From contig OZ025807.1 of the NCBI GenBank assembly GCA_964019425.1, forward strand, positions 740,823-804,822: a stretch of 64,000 nucleotides of DNA, read 5' to 3'. A program made the translations under genes and the position numbers. The stretch comes from Flectonema sp. DT1601 (Eukaryota > Euglenozoa > Diplonemea > Diplonemida > Diplonemidae). A model generated the notes under the pieces. The model made no database searches. It was not told the DNA's origin and saw only the letters and a program-made list of their open reading frames with translations. Shown in pieces: positions 1 to 11,381 of the stretch; the first letter of the stretch is position 1, and each line of letters opens with the position of its first letter.

Positions 1-1304
1 CTTTTGGGGTACCTCAATCCCGATTGTTGTCACCCTCTTGTTAGGCCTTCTTAATTACAGAAAGCATATTATTGTGCCTTCCAAAAATTGGCTTTTTTTT
101 TGTAGCAGAATTTGGAGTGCTCTCTTTTTAGTGGAGGAGTTTTGCCACAACCTAGCCTTGTCCTAGGTAGTGTTATTGTACTTGCACATATTGCCTTATT
201 GGAGGTTTTTTTCTTCCTCCCTCCAAGAACCTTCTCTTGCGCAAGGTCGTCGCGACCGGTCGGTTGTTGACCTGGTCCACGATACCTTTATTCAACTAAA
301 AATAGTAGGGAAAAAAAATCATAATGAAAAAAAAAAAAATAAAGTAATAATAACTAAGAAGTTACATCAGGCCTGCCCACCACTCCGTGGACAGGAAGAA
401 AAAAAAACATAAATAAGAAACCATAATAAGGAAAAAAAAAAAAAAAAAGAAGAAGAAAAAGAACACTTGCGTTTGTCATCAGCTTTAGAGGTTGCTTAGT
501 CACATAGACAAGAAAGGTATTGCATTTTAAAAATTATTATTTTTTTTAAAAATTTTTTTTTTTATTCTTTTCTTCCATCTCTTATCGTTCTTACTGGTGT
601 TGCTTAAGTAGTATTATTATTAAATTCAACATTTTTCTTTTTCTCGTATTCCTAGCACAGAAGCAAAATAGGTGTCTGTGTTACCAATTATAGTGTTCTC
701 TCAAGTTGAACCCAAGATTGACGTGTAGTTATCAATATGCAAGTCTTTCCCCATATTTATTTCTTATTATTATTATTATTATTATTATTTTTTGTGTCAT
801 TCGCGACAATAAGTGACTGACCCTCACTCAGCGGCTTTTTCCTCTTCTTCCCACCACTCAGTTGTCCCTTTTGGATTTTTTTTTATTTTTGCTGCAGACT
901 GACATGTTTGCTGTTGGATGTGTGTTCGCCTTTACTGTGGAAAAAAAATAAAAAAATAAATAATAATGCCCGAGTTCCTTGGGTCGTAATTACGTGCCAC
1001 ATCAGCAACTTGGTTGATCAACTGAAGAATAGAATATGCGATTTCTTTTTGTTCTTCTTCGATTGCTTGCTAGAAACTATTGACTGTTGGCCAACTGTTT
1101 GACTCGCACCTCATTAGAACCGGCAGGTGACAGAATATTCCCTCTTTTGTGAGGTTCATAAAAGAAAAGGTCACTAGGTTCTGTATTTCTGATTTTTATG
1201 TGATTACTCCACATTCACATGAATTATATTTCACTCACAATGCTTGATTCACCTTATTTTTCTTAACATTTTGAGCGAGACGAGTGAAAAAATTAAAATT
1301 TCCC

Positions 1305-1336
<32 letters not shown>

Positions 1337-1450
1337 GCACCGACGAAGTCGGAGAAAAAAAAACCATTCAGATTAAGAGCCGTTTATTTATCATGGTCAA
1401 AAATGTTATCTATTTTTCCCTGGTGCCAACAGTATTACTGTCTGCGATCA
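1337..1450 (-). repeat. Dispersed R-family repeat, copy R1 (SINE-like, poly(A)-ended)
   Basis: Read on the minus strand this copy runs from a small ACAGT/ACTGT hairpin through GGCACCAGGG and CGGCTCTTAATCTGAAT to a terminal hairpin (CCGAC/GTCGG) followed by a run of about 20 A. Blocks of it recur at 11161-11231 (plus strand, also followed by poly-A) and at 17535-17635 (minus strand). The order hairpin, GGCACC, body, hairpin, poly(A) resembles a short non-autonomous retroposon or a retrotransposed small RNA. No internal Pol III boxes were convincingly identified. In plus orientation a short frame is shared with the 17.6-kb copy, but it is not clearly a gene. Confidence 0.5.
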
Positions 1451-4400
1451 ACATAGTATAAGGCTTTATCTGAGTGGTTTATTTTTTTTTGCATTCCTAA
1501 AACAAAATCTACAAAAAAAAAAAAAAAAAAAAAAAAAAGTTCTGTTTGCAGAAGGTCAGGTGAGTAACAAACTCCATTTATATCGTGCATCTCTCGTTAT
1601 GTCAATAACAAGAGAATCAACCAAGAAAAGTACACTCTTTTACTAATTCATAGTGATAACCAAACGACAGTTGAACAATCTTCTGCTCTTTCGCTGTTGA
1701 ACTTTGACTTTAACTTCCCTCCTGTGGTACACAAAAAAATCAAAAAAAAAAAATAATAAATAATAATACACGTCGCATATTCATCGAAAAAAATAATATA
1801 TATAAAGGGCATTAAAAAGCTTTTTTATAATTTTTTTTTTGTCGTTTCTAGCTGCGTTTTACGTGTGTGTTAATTCATTTTTGTTTATATGTTCACAATC
1901 AACAAGCTGAGGGACGAAATCTTTCTCACTTTAACTACTAAAATAAATGTTGTACAATATGTTGCCAGACAATGGGGAAAAAAAAAAAAAAATATGAGAA
2001 AAAAAGTGAAATTCTCTCTGTGCTCTCAATGCAAAATCAATCAAAGAAAACGAAGTAACATTACGATAGCAATATGATTAAACCAACCAATAAAAAACAA
2101 AGCTGCTGCTTTCCCCCCTACTCCCTTAAACTTCCGACTTGTGGCACAGACAATTAAAGTAATATTGCGAAAATGGTTCTTCAGATTTTTGATTTTATCG
2201 GTAGGGAATGGAATTTTCTTTTTTTTTTTTTGTGATTTTTTTCATTCTTTTCTGATTAAGTGATGGGCTTCTTTGTGTGTCCGCAAGCGATGGAGAAAAG
2301 CAGAGAACTCTAGTTACCCTCCGTTAAACCTCTTTATACAAAAAAAGAGTTAAAAGTCGTCTGTTGCTTCTGCAAGGGTCAACCTCTATCTTTAGTACCT
2401 TACTGAAGCAGCTTGATGACAGATGAAATCAAGAAAAAAAAAAAAAAAAAAAGATTAATTTGTGACCCTTTTTATAATCGAGCGGCTTTTAATTATGTTT
2501 ATTTCCTGTTGTATTACAAGATTAGAAATATATGGATATGCCCGTGGGTATTCTTTTTCGCAATTCAAAAAAGAATTTCCCCCCCTCCCTTTTTTTTTTT
2601 TTTTTTGTTTCTCGAGAGACTATATTGAATTTATATAAGTGACTGACACTACCCTACCTTGAAAAGGAGACATGTATGCAGATGTGTTACAGTATTTACC
2701 TTTTTCAACTGTCTCAAAAATTAGTTAACTCAGATATATACAGATATTTATATTTCCTCACCGATATATTTAAAATATACGAGACATGTCCGCAGATAAG
2801 TTAGAAACATTTATTATGATGTAGATTCTTTTACGACATTTTGCGGACTGTTTTTTGCCAAAAAACTAACATTTACCTTTTTTTTTTTTTCTTTTTTTCA
2901 TAACTGTCTCATAAAATTAGTTAACTTTTTTTGATATAATACTTATATTTATGTCTTTATAAATATGGTAAAAACAATTCAACACCCTCCCCTGCTGACT
3001 TCTGGACCATACTGATGAGAGAATAGAGGTAACGAGGAACATGATTACTCTAGAGAACCTAATAGTTACTTCTAATCATTGGTGGTCACTATATCCTTAA
3101 CAGGTATAATCAAGTGTCCCCCCACCTTACTTTTTTAGGCTTCGCAATCAGATGCATTCTGTCGATGCGAGCCTTTTATCCCACCTTTAGAATAAGCTAC
3201 TACTCGAAAATAATGAAATGTTGCATTGTGTGTTTATTCGTTTTTTTTTTTTTTTTCTTTTTTCACGTACTTGCAAAAATTTAAAAGTAGTTGCGTAGGC
3301 TGCTTTCAATCAAAAAAAAACAGAAGAAAAAAAAAAGCTAATGTTTATGTTAAACTTTTTTCACGGCTTACAAAAATCAATCATCTGCTCCTTTTTATCT
3401 ATAACCTCAAGTGTTATATACCACATTTTGGTATTCTGAAAATTTAAGGGAAAAAAAAAAAAAAAAAAAACTAAAACGCATCTGACGTAGTCATGCTTAA
3501 CTTGACTTTAACAAACAGCTAAGCTGGAGTTTTTTTTCCTTCTTTTTTTCCTTCTTTTTTCAAACTCTCAACCTCTTTATCTAGAAATATGATTCCTCGG
3601 CATTTTTTATTATGTGAGAGGTCTTTAATTGTACTATTTTACTAATAAAACAACATAATTCTGTTACCCTGCCTGAGAAAAGCATGGGTTTTAAATCGGA
3701 AGTCTTTATGGCGATAGATTTCTTTTGTGGCTCTTGTAGGATTTTGAAGGGTCTGGCGCAACTAAGATACCCATATCTAAAGCACTCTCAAGTGTTGCCA
3801 TTCGTTTTTTCACACTACTCATACCCCCCTGACACACGTGCTTTTCAAACGAGTGTTCTAGTAACAGTAGTTTTCCACGCTTGCATTTTATTTGTTTTTT
3901 TTCTTTCTTTTTTTTTTTTGTTGTTGTTCTTCAGCCAGTTCAGGAAGATAATTGTTTCTGTTGCACTTTCCAACCTCGGTGCCAAGGCAACACAAATAAT
4001 GCAAGTCGTATTATTAACATTTCTCTTTTAAGAATGTGCTTACGGTTCGTGACACGATTACAATGTCATAGACAGAAGCAGCGATGTATATCGCGACCGA
4101 TTTATTCATGTTTAACAACAGCAGGGCTCTACCATTGATTTCTTTGTAGGAAAACGGTTAATAAATAGGATTTTATATCCATAGAAGTATAGTTTCAATG
4201 GGTGTGTTGTGTTGTGTGTGTGGTCGGTTGCTTTTGTTTCACTCAAATTCAGTCCTTTTGTTGTTATATTTTTATCTGTCCTGTGCCTTGCATTTTATCA
4301 GCCGCTTTTTTGTTGTTTTCGTTCCCTTTCACAAAACGATTATCACATACTTATGGTGATTTAGTTTCCGTCTTTCCTCCGTAAAGACCCCAAATAGGGG

Positions 4401-4594
4401 GCCAGTGCGGCAACTACAAAGTGTGTGGAGCGCTAAGAAACCGAGGCAGTTTCTATGTTGTGCCCTGACTTTGATGGTAGTCTGTGAGACTACGGCGCTA
4501 TTCGTTATATACCTTTTGTTATATCGCTTTTTCTTCTGGCCTCCCAGACCGCTTCATTGGATGAAGAGCATTAGCTCTTTACTCATGCTGGTGT

Positions 4595-4635
<41 letters not shown>

Positions 4636-5945
4636 CCACTACATGGACGGGTCCTCCGCCCGAAGATACAGGGGTATCACCCACCTTTTTCTCCTACGTT
4701 TTCTTTGTTTGTGATTACCTTAAGCATAACATAAGAAGGGTCTTCTTTTTTTGGCTTTCGGCAATGCTGTCCAGGTACGTTGTGTCTGTTGTTCTGGGAG
4801 TCATAATCCATCTTAAATCGCATTGTAAGACTTACTTTTTACAGTTTTTTTTTTTTTTGTTCCTAAACCAGCTCTATTCCTTATTACACGAAACCGTTTT
4901 AGTAGTATATTTTTGTCATCAATTTTTTTACTTCCTCAGAAATTTTGAAGAAATAGCATCTCAACCAACCAGAAGTACCCTCATTCTGTCTACTATTATT
5001 CATCGCCTTTTTTTTATTTTTTTATTTTTTTTATTGTCTCTTGTGTTCAGACAGTCTGCAGCGAGATTTGGTATTTGTTTTTTTTTGTAACTCAATTTTT
5101 TATCAACAAAAAAATTGAAGAAATCGCAACCAACTTTAAACTAAACAAAACTTTAAATAAAAAAAAAAAATAAAAAAAAAAAAAAAAACTCACTTCATTC
5201 CACGCGGGTGTCAACCCATACCTCACTTTTTTTTTTGTTTTTTTTTTTTGTTTTTTTTACTCTGATTCTCGAGTCTGAAAAAAAAAAAAAAAAAAATTGA
5301 TAATTGCTATAATGCAGTTTCATTTATTCTAAGAAAAAGGACTGGTTGTTTTTCTTTAATCAAGTTTGTATGGTGTAGTCTTATTGTTAAGAATGGTTAT
5401 TAGACACCATTTAGGATATTGCGCACATGTTCAACTATCAATGCAGACGTTGTTATCGGAGCAAACAAAATCTTCCCCCCTTTTATTACCTATCAAGTCA
5501 AGTTCTTTCCCGGTTTGTTAGTTATTCTTGTTTCTGTTATTCCATTCTTTTTATATTATTTTTATTTTTCCAACTGCAAAATATGTAATCTCTGTTATGG
5601 TTCTCCTGCACCACGCACTCCTCCCACGTCACGAAATGATATTGTTTTTTGGACTACGTTCTTGATCTGTTTTTTTTTTTTTTTTTTTTCCCGTTTTCCT
5701 TTCTCACTTTTTTTCTTCTCCCTGTTATTGTGGATTTTTATTTATTTATTTATTTTGGTTCACACGGACTTCAGCAGTTCGTCATTCGTGTTTTTTTTTT
5801 TTTTTTTTTTTCATTTTCCCCCTGCCCTTTTTTTTTCTCCTCCTGTCCATTGTTTTTCTTTGTTTAACATTTAGTTACTTCTCCTACCCAGAACTCGCTG
5901 GGTGGTTGAGATGAAAACGAGCAACAAGAAAATAAAAAAAAAACA

Positions 5946-6219
5946 CATGGATGCGAACTCCCACAAAAGAATATGGAATCACATTTAGGTTAAATGTGGG
6001 TTCTTCAATATTTCAAAGGAACCCAAACTAATCCCTGTTATGTCTGGTGTTAATGCATGATGTGGTGTGATTCCCGTACGCAATAATGACAGGATGGGGG
6101 AGGTAGAGCAATTCGCCTGCCCGTGGCCAGTCAGTTTTTTTTTCCCCCCCGAATCCCAGCCATTTATTTTAAAAAAAAGAGCCTCTTAGGCTGATTTTTA
6201 TTATGGCTACAGGTCAATG
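5946..6219 (+). repeat. M-family MITE-like or structured-RNA element, copy M1
   Basis: The start (CATGGATGCG...CCCACAAAA) aligns with the start of the element at 24116-24313. Later blocks also match: CGTACGCAA..TGACAGGA, TGGGGGA..GTAGAGCAA and GAGCC...GGCTGATTT.TA...GGCTACA. The right end, read in reverse, resembles the left end of the other copy (CATTG..TGTAGC..CATAA), so the inverted termini are degenerate here. Flanks AAAACA and AAAATA could be a decayed 6-bp target duplication. The internal stem is CCCACA/TGTGGG where the other copy has CCCATA/TATGGG, a compensatory pair. It carries an extra tRNA-like stretch in the middle. Confidence 0.45.
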
Positions 6220-6490
6220 AAAATAAAATAAAGTGGAAAACAACAAAAAAAAAGGAAAAGAAAAGAAGATAATTGTCGATTGTACTCCCTAGAGACTATG
6301 CATGTGTATTCTGTTGAATGCACTTGAAATAGTAATCATTTTTTTATGTTTATTAAAAAAAAACAAAAAAAAAACAGATTTTTTTAATAAAAAAGAGAGA
6401 CTCTCAAGCTGGAATAGATGTGAAATCAGACTTTCTTTAATTCATAATTTTTCTTGCAGCACACACTACACTACTTACACCCAAAAAACA

Positions 6491-6914
6491 ATGTACCCTA
6501 TTGGCCCAACCTCTCCAGGAATTCAGCCCCTCCCAAAGTTGAGATACGGTGGTCAAGTATGTTTTTTTTCCTCTCTCTTTCTGTTCGGATGTAGTTTGCT
6601 TAATATCAAACATGTAAATAAAATAAAATAACTTCAGGGATACAATATCGGAGGAGTCAGTTCAAATTGGGCATCTAAAGGTCAAAAATCAACGACTGGT
6701 ACCCCAGGAAGTGACACCTACGTTATTGCTGGATCTAAATCGTGGAATCCATGTATGACTTCTTACAACACTTTAAGGTATTCACTAAATGTTTATTATT
6801 CTATTTTACAACCAAAAACACACAGCGATGGGTCCGAAGCACGATTCTATTGCTCGAGGATTAGGAGAGCAAGACGTTTCTCTGAACGGAGCTTCCGACA
6901 TGTCGTTCATCTAG
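6491..6914 (+). CDS. Small spliced gene, 89 aa, unknown function
   Basis: Three exons are proposed: 6491-6556, 6638-6752 and 6826-6914. Introns are 81 and 73 nt with donors GTATGT and GTATGA and acceptors TTCAG and ACACAG, which match the intron style of better-supported genes in the window. The product begins MYPIGPTSPG, continues through RYGGQGYNIGG and ends ARGLGEQDVSL...DMSFI before TAG. It is rich in Gly, Ser and Pro, has no signal peptide or membrane segment and is not a family I recognise. A splice-acceptor-like TTCTTGCAG ends at 6459, 31 nt before the start. An alternative donor at 6778 puts exon 3 in a frame that runs into a lysine/glutamine homopolymer, so I prefer the GTATGA donor. 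Confidence 0.55.
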
Positions 6915-7374
6915 TATTCTTTGGATTGTTGGTTGAACGTATAAAGAGAAATAAATGGAAAAAAAAAAAAAAACTAAAGAAGTACCAACAACAACAACAA
7001 AAAAAAAAGAACAAGAACAAGAAGAAAACTTAAAAAACACTCGGATAATAGAACTGAATAATCCGTTTGCAGAAATACACATTTATATAAAAGGGGAGTC
7101 CTGCAAGTAGTTGTTTCAGGTAATGAAATATTATATTTATTTATACATTCAGAAATATCAAAACAAAAGTCAGCTATTAGTGAAGGTAACATAACGGATA
7201 TCACGAAAGCAGTGTTGATAGTTATTTTTCAATTTTAATTAATCAAATTTTCTCTTCCCCCCCTTTTTTTCGTAAAGCAACTCATAAAAGACGCGCCGCT
7301 ATCTTTGCAGAAGCGCTGGTTTATTCCACAACTCCGTACGGACTAAATCACAAACCGGATTCTCATTCAGAGCG
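6915..7374 (+). other. Spacer upstream of HisRS
   Basis: The spacer is A/T-rich with homopolymers and no credible gene. A pyrimidine-rich acceptor-like ATCTTTGCAG ends at 7310, 64 nt before the HisRS start, so a 5'-UTR intron or leader splicing is possible. Confidence 0.4.
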
Positions 7375-8841
7375 ATGTCAACACCAGCAACAGATGTATC
7401 AAAGACAGAGAAATTAAACCAGGAAGTAATCGACTTAAAGAGACTATTAGAAGAGAAGGAAAATGAATTGATTGCTGAAAGTATCAAAGAAAAGGAAGCC
7501 AAAGAGGGAGGTGGCAAGAAAGACAAAAAGAAGAAGAAGGGTAAGCAAGATGAACTCGACATTCAACCAGTGAGAGGAACTCGTGATTTTCCTCCAGAAG
7601 AGATGAGAATGAGAAGTTGGTTATTTGGTGAATTCAGAAAGGTTGCTAAACAGTTCGGATTCGAAGAATACGACGCCCCAATGTTAGAACCAGTCGAATT
7701 ATACACTAGAAAAGCTGGTGAAGAAATCGTTGAGCAAATGTACTCTTTCACTACCAAAGAAGGTAACAAAGTTACTCTCAGACCTGAAATGACTCCATCT
7801 CTCGCAAGACTTGTCATGCAAAAAGGAAAAGCTCTTTTGCTTCCAATCAAATGGTTCAGCATTCCACAATGCTGGAGATTTGAAGCCTGTGTTCGTGGAC
7901 GTAGAAGAGAGCACTTTCAATGGAATATGGACATCATGGGAGTTCCAGAAGTAACAGCTGAGGCAGAGTTGCTTGCAGCAGCCATCTGTTTCCTTCAGAA
8001 CATTGGTCTGACTTCCAAGGATGTTGGATTCAAAGTAAACTCAAGAAAGCTTCTTCAAACAGTTTTAGACAAGGCTGGTGTCCCTCCAGAAAAGTTCGCA
8101 GAAGTTTGTATCATCGTCGACAAACTTGACAAGATCGGAGAAGAAGAAGTAAAGGTAAAGTTAGGTGAGATCAACGTAGGAGATGAAGTAGTAAACACTA
8201 TCTTAAAAACTCTCACTATTAAATCTCTCGACGAGATGGCTGAACAAGTTGGTGACTCCGCTGTTGTTGATGAGCTGAAGAAGTTGTTTGGACTATTAAA
8301 AGCCTACGGATTCGAGGACTGGATCCAACTCGACGCCGGAGTTGTCAGAGGACTCGCCTACTACACGGGCGTTGTATTTGAGTGCTTCGACAGAGAAGGA
8401 AACCTTCGTGCAATCTGCGGAGGAGGAAGATACGACAACCTCCTTAAGCAAACCTACAAATACAACACTCAAGTTCCAGCGTGTGGGTTCGGGTTTGGGG
8501 ATTGTGTTATTGTTGAGCTTCTGAAGGACAAGAAGATTCTACCTGACTTCAGCAACAGAGACGTTCAGGACTTGGTTGCTCCATTCAACGAAGAAATGAG
8601 ACCAGCTGCTGTCTCCGTACTTCAGAAGCTCCGTACTCAGGGTCGTTCTGCTGATATCTTCCTCCGAAAGGGTGACTTGAAGAAGGTCTACTCATACGCT
8701 GATCGTATTTCTGCTGACAGAGTTATCTTAGTTGGAGCTCCAGAAGAATGGAAAGAGGGAAAGGTTGTTGTCAAAGATCTCAGAGCTGAGAAGGAAGAAG
8801 GATACAAGGGTGACGTTATTGCGTTGGAAGACCTCGTCTAG
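7375..8841 (+). CDS. Histidyl-tRNA synthetase (class II, plant-organelle/bacterial-like type)
   Basis: This 488-aa enzyme charges tRNA-His with histidine using ATP. Residues 1-60 form a Lys/Glu-rich helical extension ([10 protein letters not shown]) absent from bacterial HisRS. The catalytic core begins at [13 protein letters not shown] (about 64). Motif 2 is [20 protein letters not shown] (about 166-185), the histidine-specific loop is [10 protein letters not shown] (about 323), followed by [11 protein letters not shown], and the C-terminal anticodon-binding domain has [18 protein letters not shown]. From family knowledge, RGRRREH.QWNMD and [10 protein letters not shown] are typical of plant organellar HisRS, whereas animal/fungal enzymes have RGRYREF and GLDYYTG-like forms. 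The start is the first ATG before the charged extension. No clear transit peptide is visible, so this may be the cytosolic enzyme. No introns. Confidence 0.95.
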   Translation: MSTPATDVSKTEKLNQEVIDLKRLLEEKENELIAESIKEKEAKEGGGKKDKKKKKGKQDELDIQPVRGTRDFPPEEMRMRSWLFGEFRKVAKQFGFEEYDAPMLEPVELYTRKAGEEIVEQMYSFTTKEGNKVTLRPEMTPSLARLVMQKGKALLLPIKWFSIPQCWRFEACVRGRRREHFQWNMDIMGVPEVTAEAELLAAAICFLQNIGLTSKDVGFKVNSRKLLQTVLDKAGVPPEKFAEVCIIVDKLDKIGEEEVKVKLGEINVGDEVVNTILKTLTIKSLDEMAEQVGDSAVVDELKKLFGLLKAYGFEDWIQLDAGVVRGLAYYTGVVFECFDREGNLRAICGGGRYDNLLKQTYKYNTQVPACGFGFGDCVIVELLKDKKILPDFSNRDVQDLVAPFNEEMRPAAVSVLQKLRTQGRSADIFLRKGDLKKVYSYADRISADRVILVGAPEEWKEGKVVVKDLRAEKEEGYKGDVIALEDLV

Positions 8842-9206
8842 TGAGCAGGTTTAGTTATTCCTTTCAATGTTTTTTCCCTCATTTCCCCCCGTCTTTTGTT
8901 TTTTCACCCGCGACCTCCTCAAAAAAACAACAACAAAAAAAAAAAAAAAAAAAAGAGGAGTTACAAAAACAAAAAAAAGTACAAACAATTTGCCATGGCT
9001 GAGTCTTGCAAAAAAAATGAAACACACTGCGAAAGCTCTTTCTTTTTTTTTTTCATTCTTGCAAGTGTGGTTAGTGTTGGCTCCTAGAGGTTTTTTAATA
9101 CCTCTGGTTTGAAGCTTACCGTATCAATGTTTTATTATTAGTTTAAGTGGTATTCTTTACACACTTTTTTAATAGAAAAATACTCTTTCCACTTACACAA
9201 ATCATC
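8842..9206 (+). other. Spacer between HisRS and the coiled-coil gene
   Basis: The spacer has poly-A and poly-T tracts and low-complexity short frames only. An upstream in-frame TTG/ATG-poor extension of the next gene (from 9147) reads FFTHFFNRKILF and looks like untranslated A/T-rich DNA, so I start that gene at 9207. Confidence 0.4.
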
Positions 9207-10538
9207 ATGGAAGAAATACACAAGACTGTGAGCTACATTCATCGTAAATCTGCAACTCGGAGTTGGAAAGAAATTCGAAGGATTGACGAATCGACGAAAT
9301 ATTTAAAATTATTACACCAACTTGGTATCAAAGATAGTGTGGTTAAGAAGACTGAAGGGAGGAATAACACTGCTGCGGACACCATAAAATACTTATCAAA
9401 AGCATCGAATAATACAAATGTTGGAATTAAGCTATTACTACACAGTTTAGGTAAGTTAGACGACCGAGAAGATGAAATCGTAATTAGAAATCGAAACGAT
9501 TACAAGGGATTGGCATTCTTGCATAGCTCTTCTCAAAATAAATCTCTTCATCAAATTCACAGATTAGTCTCCTTGGCTGGTTATGATACGATATGTCAAT
9601 GTCCACATAAAAAACTTGTTTATTTCAATGATGGCATAGCTATTCCTCAACAAGACGAACCACCAACACCAACAGACGTATTGCCATCGTTACAGAGAAT
9701 CGTATCATTTGCTTCAAGGGGTGAGACTGGCATGACAAGGAGTGAAGTCTTGCTTTTAATTAATAATAAGCCTCGTCGTCAGGAATTATCTGATCGTGAG
9801 ATACGATTTATAAGACAGATGAGATCAGAGAATAATTATAAAAAACAAAAACGACGAGATAACTTCAAAGAAGAATTACAATCATCAAAAGAGATCTTAC
9901 AACACATTGCAGAACAAGAACAATTAAAGATAGAAGAGGAAAAGGAAGCACAAAAATTAGAAGCAGCTGCGCTAAGGAAGACAGAACTAGACTTCAGAGA
10001 AAGACGTAGGTTTGCTGATAGGCAGATTGAAGCTCGGTTTCGAATATTATTTGATGCTTCCAGTGCGTTTAAAAAAATATCATTCGACAGCGTCCAACAC
10101 AAGGCTGGTGTTATGGAAACTAACCATCGAAATCAGAATTCAGATACGCTTAACGAACGCCGCAGACGCTTCCAAGCTGAAGTTAAGCGAACCTGCAGAC
10201 TCCAAAAGGACCTTCGAACTGAATCCCGTGTTGTTGAACGTTGGCGACAAGAAGCTTGCAAAATATATCTTGAAAAAGCCTACGCAAATGCAACTGATAC
10301 GCAAAAGTTAGACAGATCTGTTCAGGCATCCATAGTAAAGTACACTCTCAGACTAGAAAAACGTGCTCAAGAAGACTTCCAAAAGAAACAGCTAAACCAA
10401 CTTCGCAGCGCCATACTCGATACCTTTCAAGCAGTTGAGAGTGAGAAGCTACGACACGACTTAACAATGAGAGAACGAAAGATGAGAATAGAAAGAATTC
10501 GAGCTGATGTGCAGGCGAATTACGAACCCAACGTGTAA
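9207..10538 (+). CDS. Coiled-coil protein, 443 aa, unknown function
   Basis: The frame starts at ATG 9207 (MEEIHKTVSYIHRK). The first 180 residues are mixed helical with a repeated Leu pattern (KYLKLLHQLGIK, IKLLLHSLGKLDD). From about 195 to 443 the protein is almost continuously charged and helical, with long Arg/Glu/Lys/Gln stretches (EEEKEAQKLEAAALRK, ERRRRFQAEVKRTCRL), consistent with an extended coiled coil. There is no signal peptide, membrane segment or catalytic motif. Such proteins are common among axonemal and centrosomal components, and the window encodes IFT172, but that link is only circumstantial. No introns are needed. It ends GTGTAA, and the next gene starts 127 nt downstream on the same strand. 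Confidence 0.75.
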   Translation: MEEIHKTVSYIHRKSATRSWKEIRRIDESTKYLKLLHQLGIKDSVVKKTEGRNNTAADTIKYLSKASNNTNVGIKLLLHSLGKLDDREDEIVIRNRNDYKGLAFLHSSSQNKSLHQIHRLVSLAGYDTICQCPHKKLVYFNDGIAIPQQDEPPTPTDVLPSLQRIVSFASRGETGMTRSEVLLLINNKPRRQELSDREIRFIRQMRSENNYKKQKRRDNFKEELQSSKEILQHIAEQEQLKIEEEKEAQKLEAAALRKTELDFRERRRFADRQIEARFRILFDASSAFKKISFDSVQHKAGVMETNHRNQNSDTLNERRRRFQAEVKRTCRLQKDLRTESRVVERWRQEACKIYLEKAYANATDTQKLDRSVQASIVKYTLRLEKRAQEDFQKKQLNQLRSAILDTFQAVESEKLRHDLTMRERKMRIERIRADVQANYEPNV

Positions 10539-10665
10539 GATTTACTCTGTGTACGAAATATACACATTCGAAGCTTGCCAGCTTCTCCTATTAAGAATAT
10601 TTAACGCTCCTCACTCTCACTAACGTTTTTTGTCACATTTATAATCAGTAATTATTATTCACAAC

Positions 10666-11106
10666 ATGCCTTTAACTTATATAAAGGAAGTATCAAGTAA
10701 GCAATGGAGTGCTCCAGATTGGGAAGCTCTATCTTCTTCTAAAATGCAATGCTTTGGTGATATTTGTGTTCCTAGTGAGATAGTGTTGTTGATGACGGTG
10801 ATTGGATTGTTTGTTTTTATTCAAATGACATTCTCGATGCTTTGTTGTATTATTCGTGCACCCTTTGCTGTTTTATTCAATTGCCTCAGTTGTTTTGAGG
10901 AGTTTGCTTGGTGTTGTTGTTTGCCGTTGTTACCGTTATGGTGTTGTGTCGAAATTATTTCAAGACCGTTCTCATCGCGCGGTGATGAGGTGAACCCGTA
11001 TCCGAATAATAATTTATATTCAAGTGATGTTCCTCCCAATTACAGTTATGGATCTCAACATCCAAGTGCTCCACCACCACCTGCTCCAATTCCTGCAGTT
11101 TATTAG
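10666..11106 (+). CDS. Small Cys-rich membrane protein with proline-rich tail, 146 aa
   Basis: The hydrophobic part is residues 36-102. One clear membrane span (IVLLMTVIGLFVFIQMTF) is followed by a hydrophobic Cys-rich stretch (MLCCIIRAPF, LFNCLSCF, FAWCCCLPLLPLWCC) that could form a second span or be palmitoylated. The tail is Pro/Tyr/Ser-rich (SSDVPPNYSYGSQHPSAPPPPAPIPAVY in two adjoining parts), including PPNYSYG and a PPPP run that could bind SH3, WW or profilin-type domains; a WW-domain protein is encoded 22 kb away, though no link is shown. There is no signal peptide and no recognised family. Single exon, ending TAG. Confidence 0.7.
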   Translation: MPLTYIKEVSSKQWSAPDWEALSSSKMQCFGDICVPSEIVLLMTVIGLFVFIQMTFSMLCCIIRAPFAVLFNCLSCFEEFAWCCCLPLLPLWCCVEIISRPFSSRGDEVNPYPNNNLYSSDVPPNYSYGSQHPSAPPPPAPIPAVY

Positions 11107-11160
11107 GGCTAGACACACATGAAATATTTTTTTTTTAAAAAAGTGGTTTGGGGACCATTC

Positions 11161-11231
11161 GCACCAGGGAAAGTAGATTTTAACCGGCTCTTAATCTGAA
11201 TAATTTCTTTTTTCTCTGACTTTCGTCGGTG
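11161..11231 (+). repeat. Dispersed R-family repeat, copy R2 with poly(A) end
   Basis: The copy starts GCACCAGGGAAA, includes CGGCTCTTAATCTGAAT and ends with a hairpin (CTGAC/GTCGG) followed directly by about 16 A. It matches R1 (1337-1450, reversed) over most of its length. The ACAGT hairpin part seen at the 5' end of R1 and R3 is missing, so it looks 5'-truncated, as retroposed copies often are. It lies 55 nt after the stop of the small membrane-protein gene. Confidence 0.5.
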
Positions 11232-11381
11232 AAAAAAAAAAAAAAAAATAATAATATGAGCATCCCTTCTTCTATTTCAATAACTTTATCTGCAAAACGA
11301 TTGCCTCGTATTAAAAAACTTACTTTTTAGTAAAGCTCTTTTTTTTAGGGAGGGTTTTTAAAAAAAAAAAAAAAAAAAAAG

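Larger units (their letters stand above)
1..6458. other. Gene-poor, homopolymer-rich intergenic region
   Basis: I found no supportable protein-coding gene here. The open frames present are short, low-complexity (runs of Phe or Lys from poly-T/poly-A) and start or stop inside homopolymers. Runs of A or T of 10-25 bases occur every few hundred bases, far more often than in the coding regions to the right. Two dispersed repeats described separately lie inside (about 1337-1450 and 5946-6219). A distal promoter or an unrecognised non-coding RNA cannot be excluded. Confidence 0.6.

Noticed and set aside
3684-4031. 115-codon open frame in the left gene-poor region
   Set aside because: The second half is a Phe/Leu-rich product of T-runs; no domain and no intron signals nearby.
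4596-5874. Phe-rich open frames of about 150 codons
   Set aside because: They are made of translated poly-T tracts with no protein-like composition.
6085-6165. tRNA-like stretch (GGTAGAGC ... GAATCCC)
   Set aside because: No acceptor stem, no 7-nt anticodon loop and an interrupting T/C run; it lies inside the M1 repeat.
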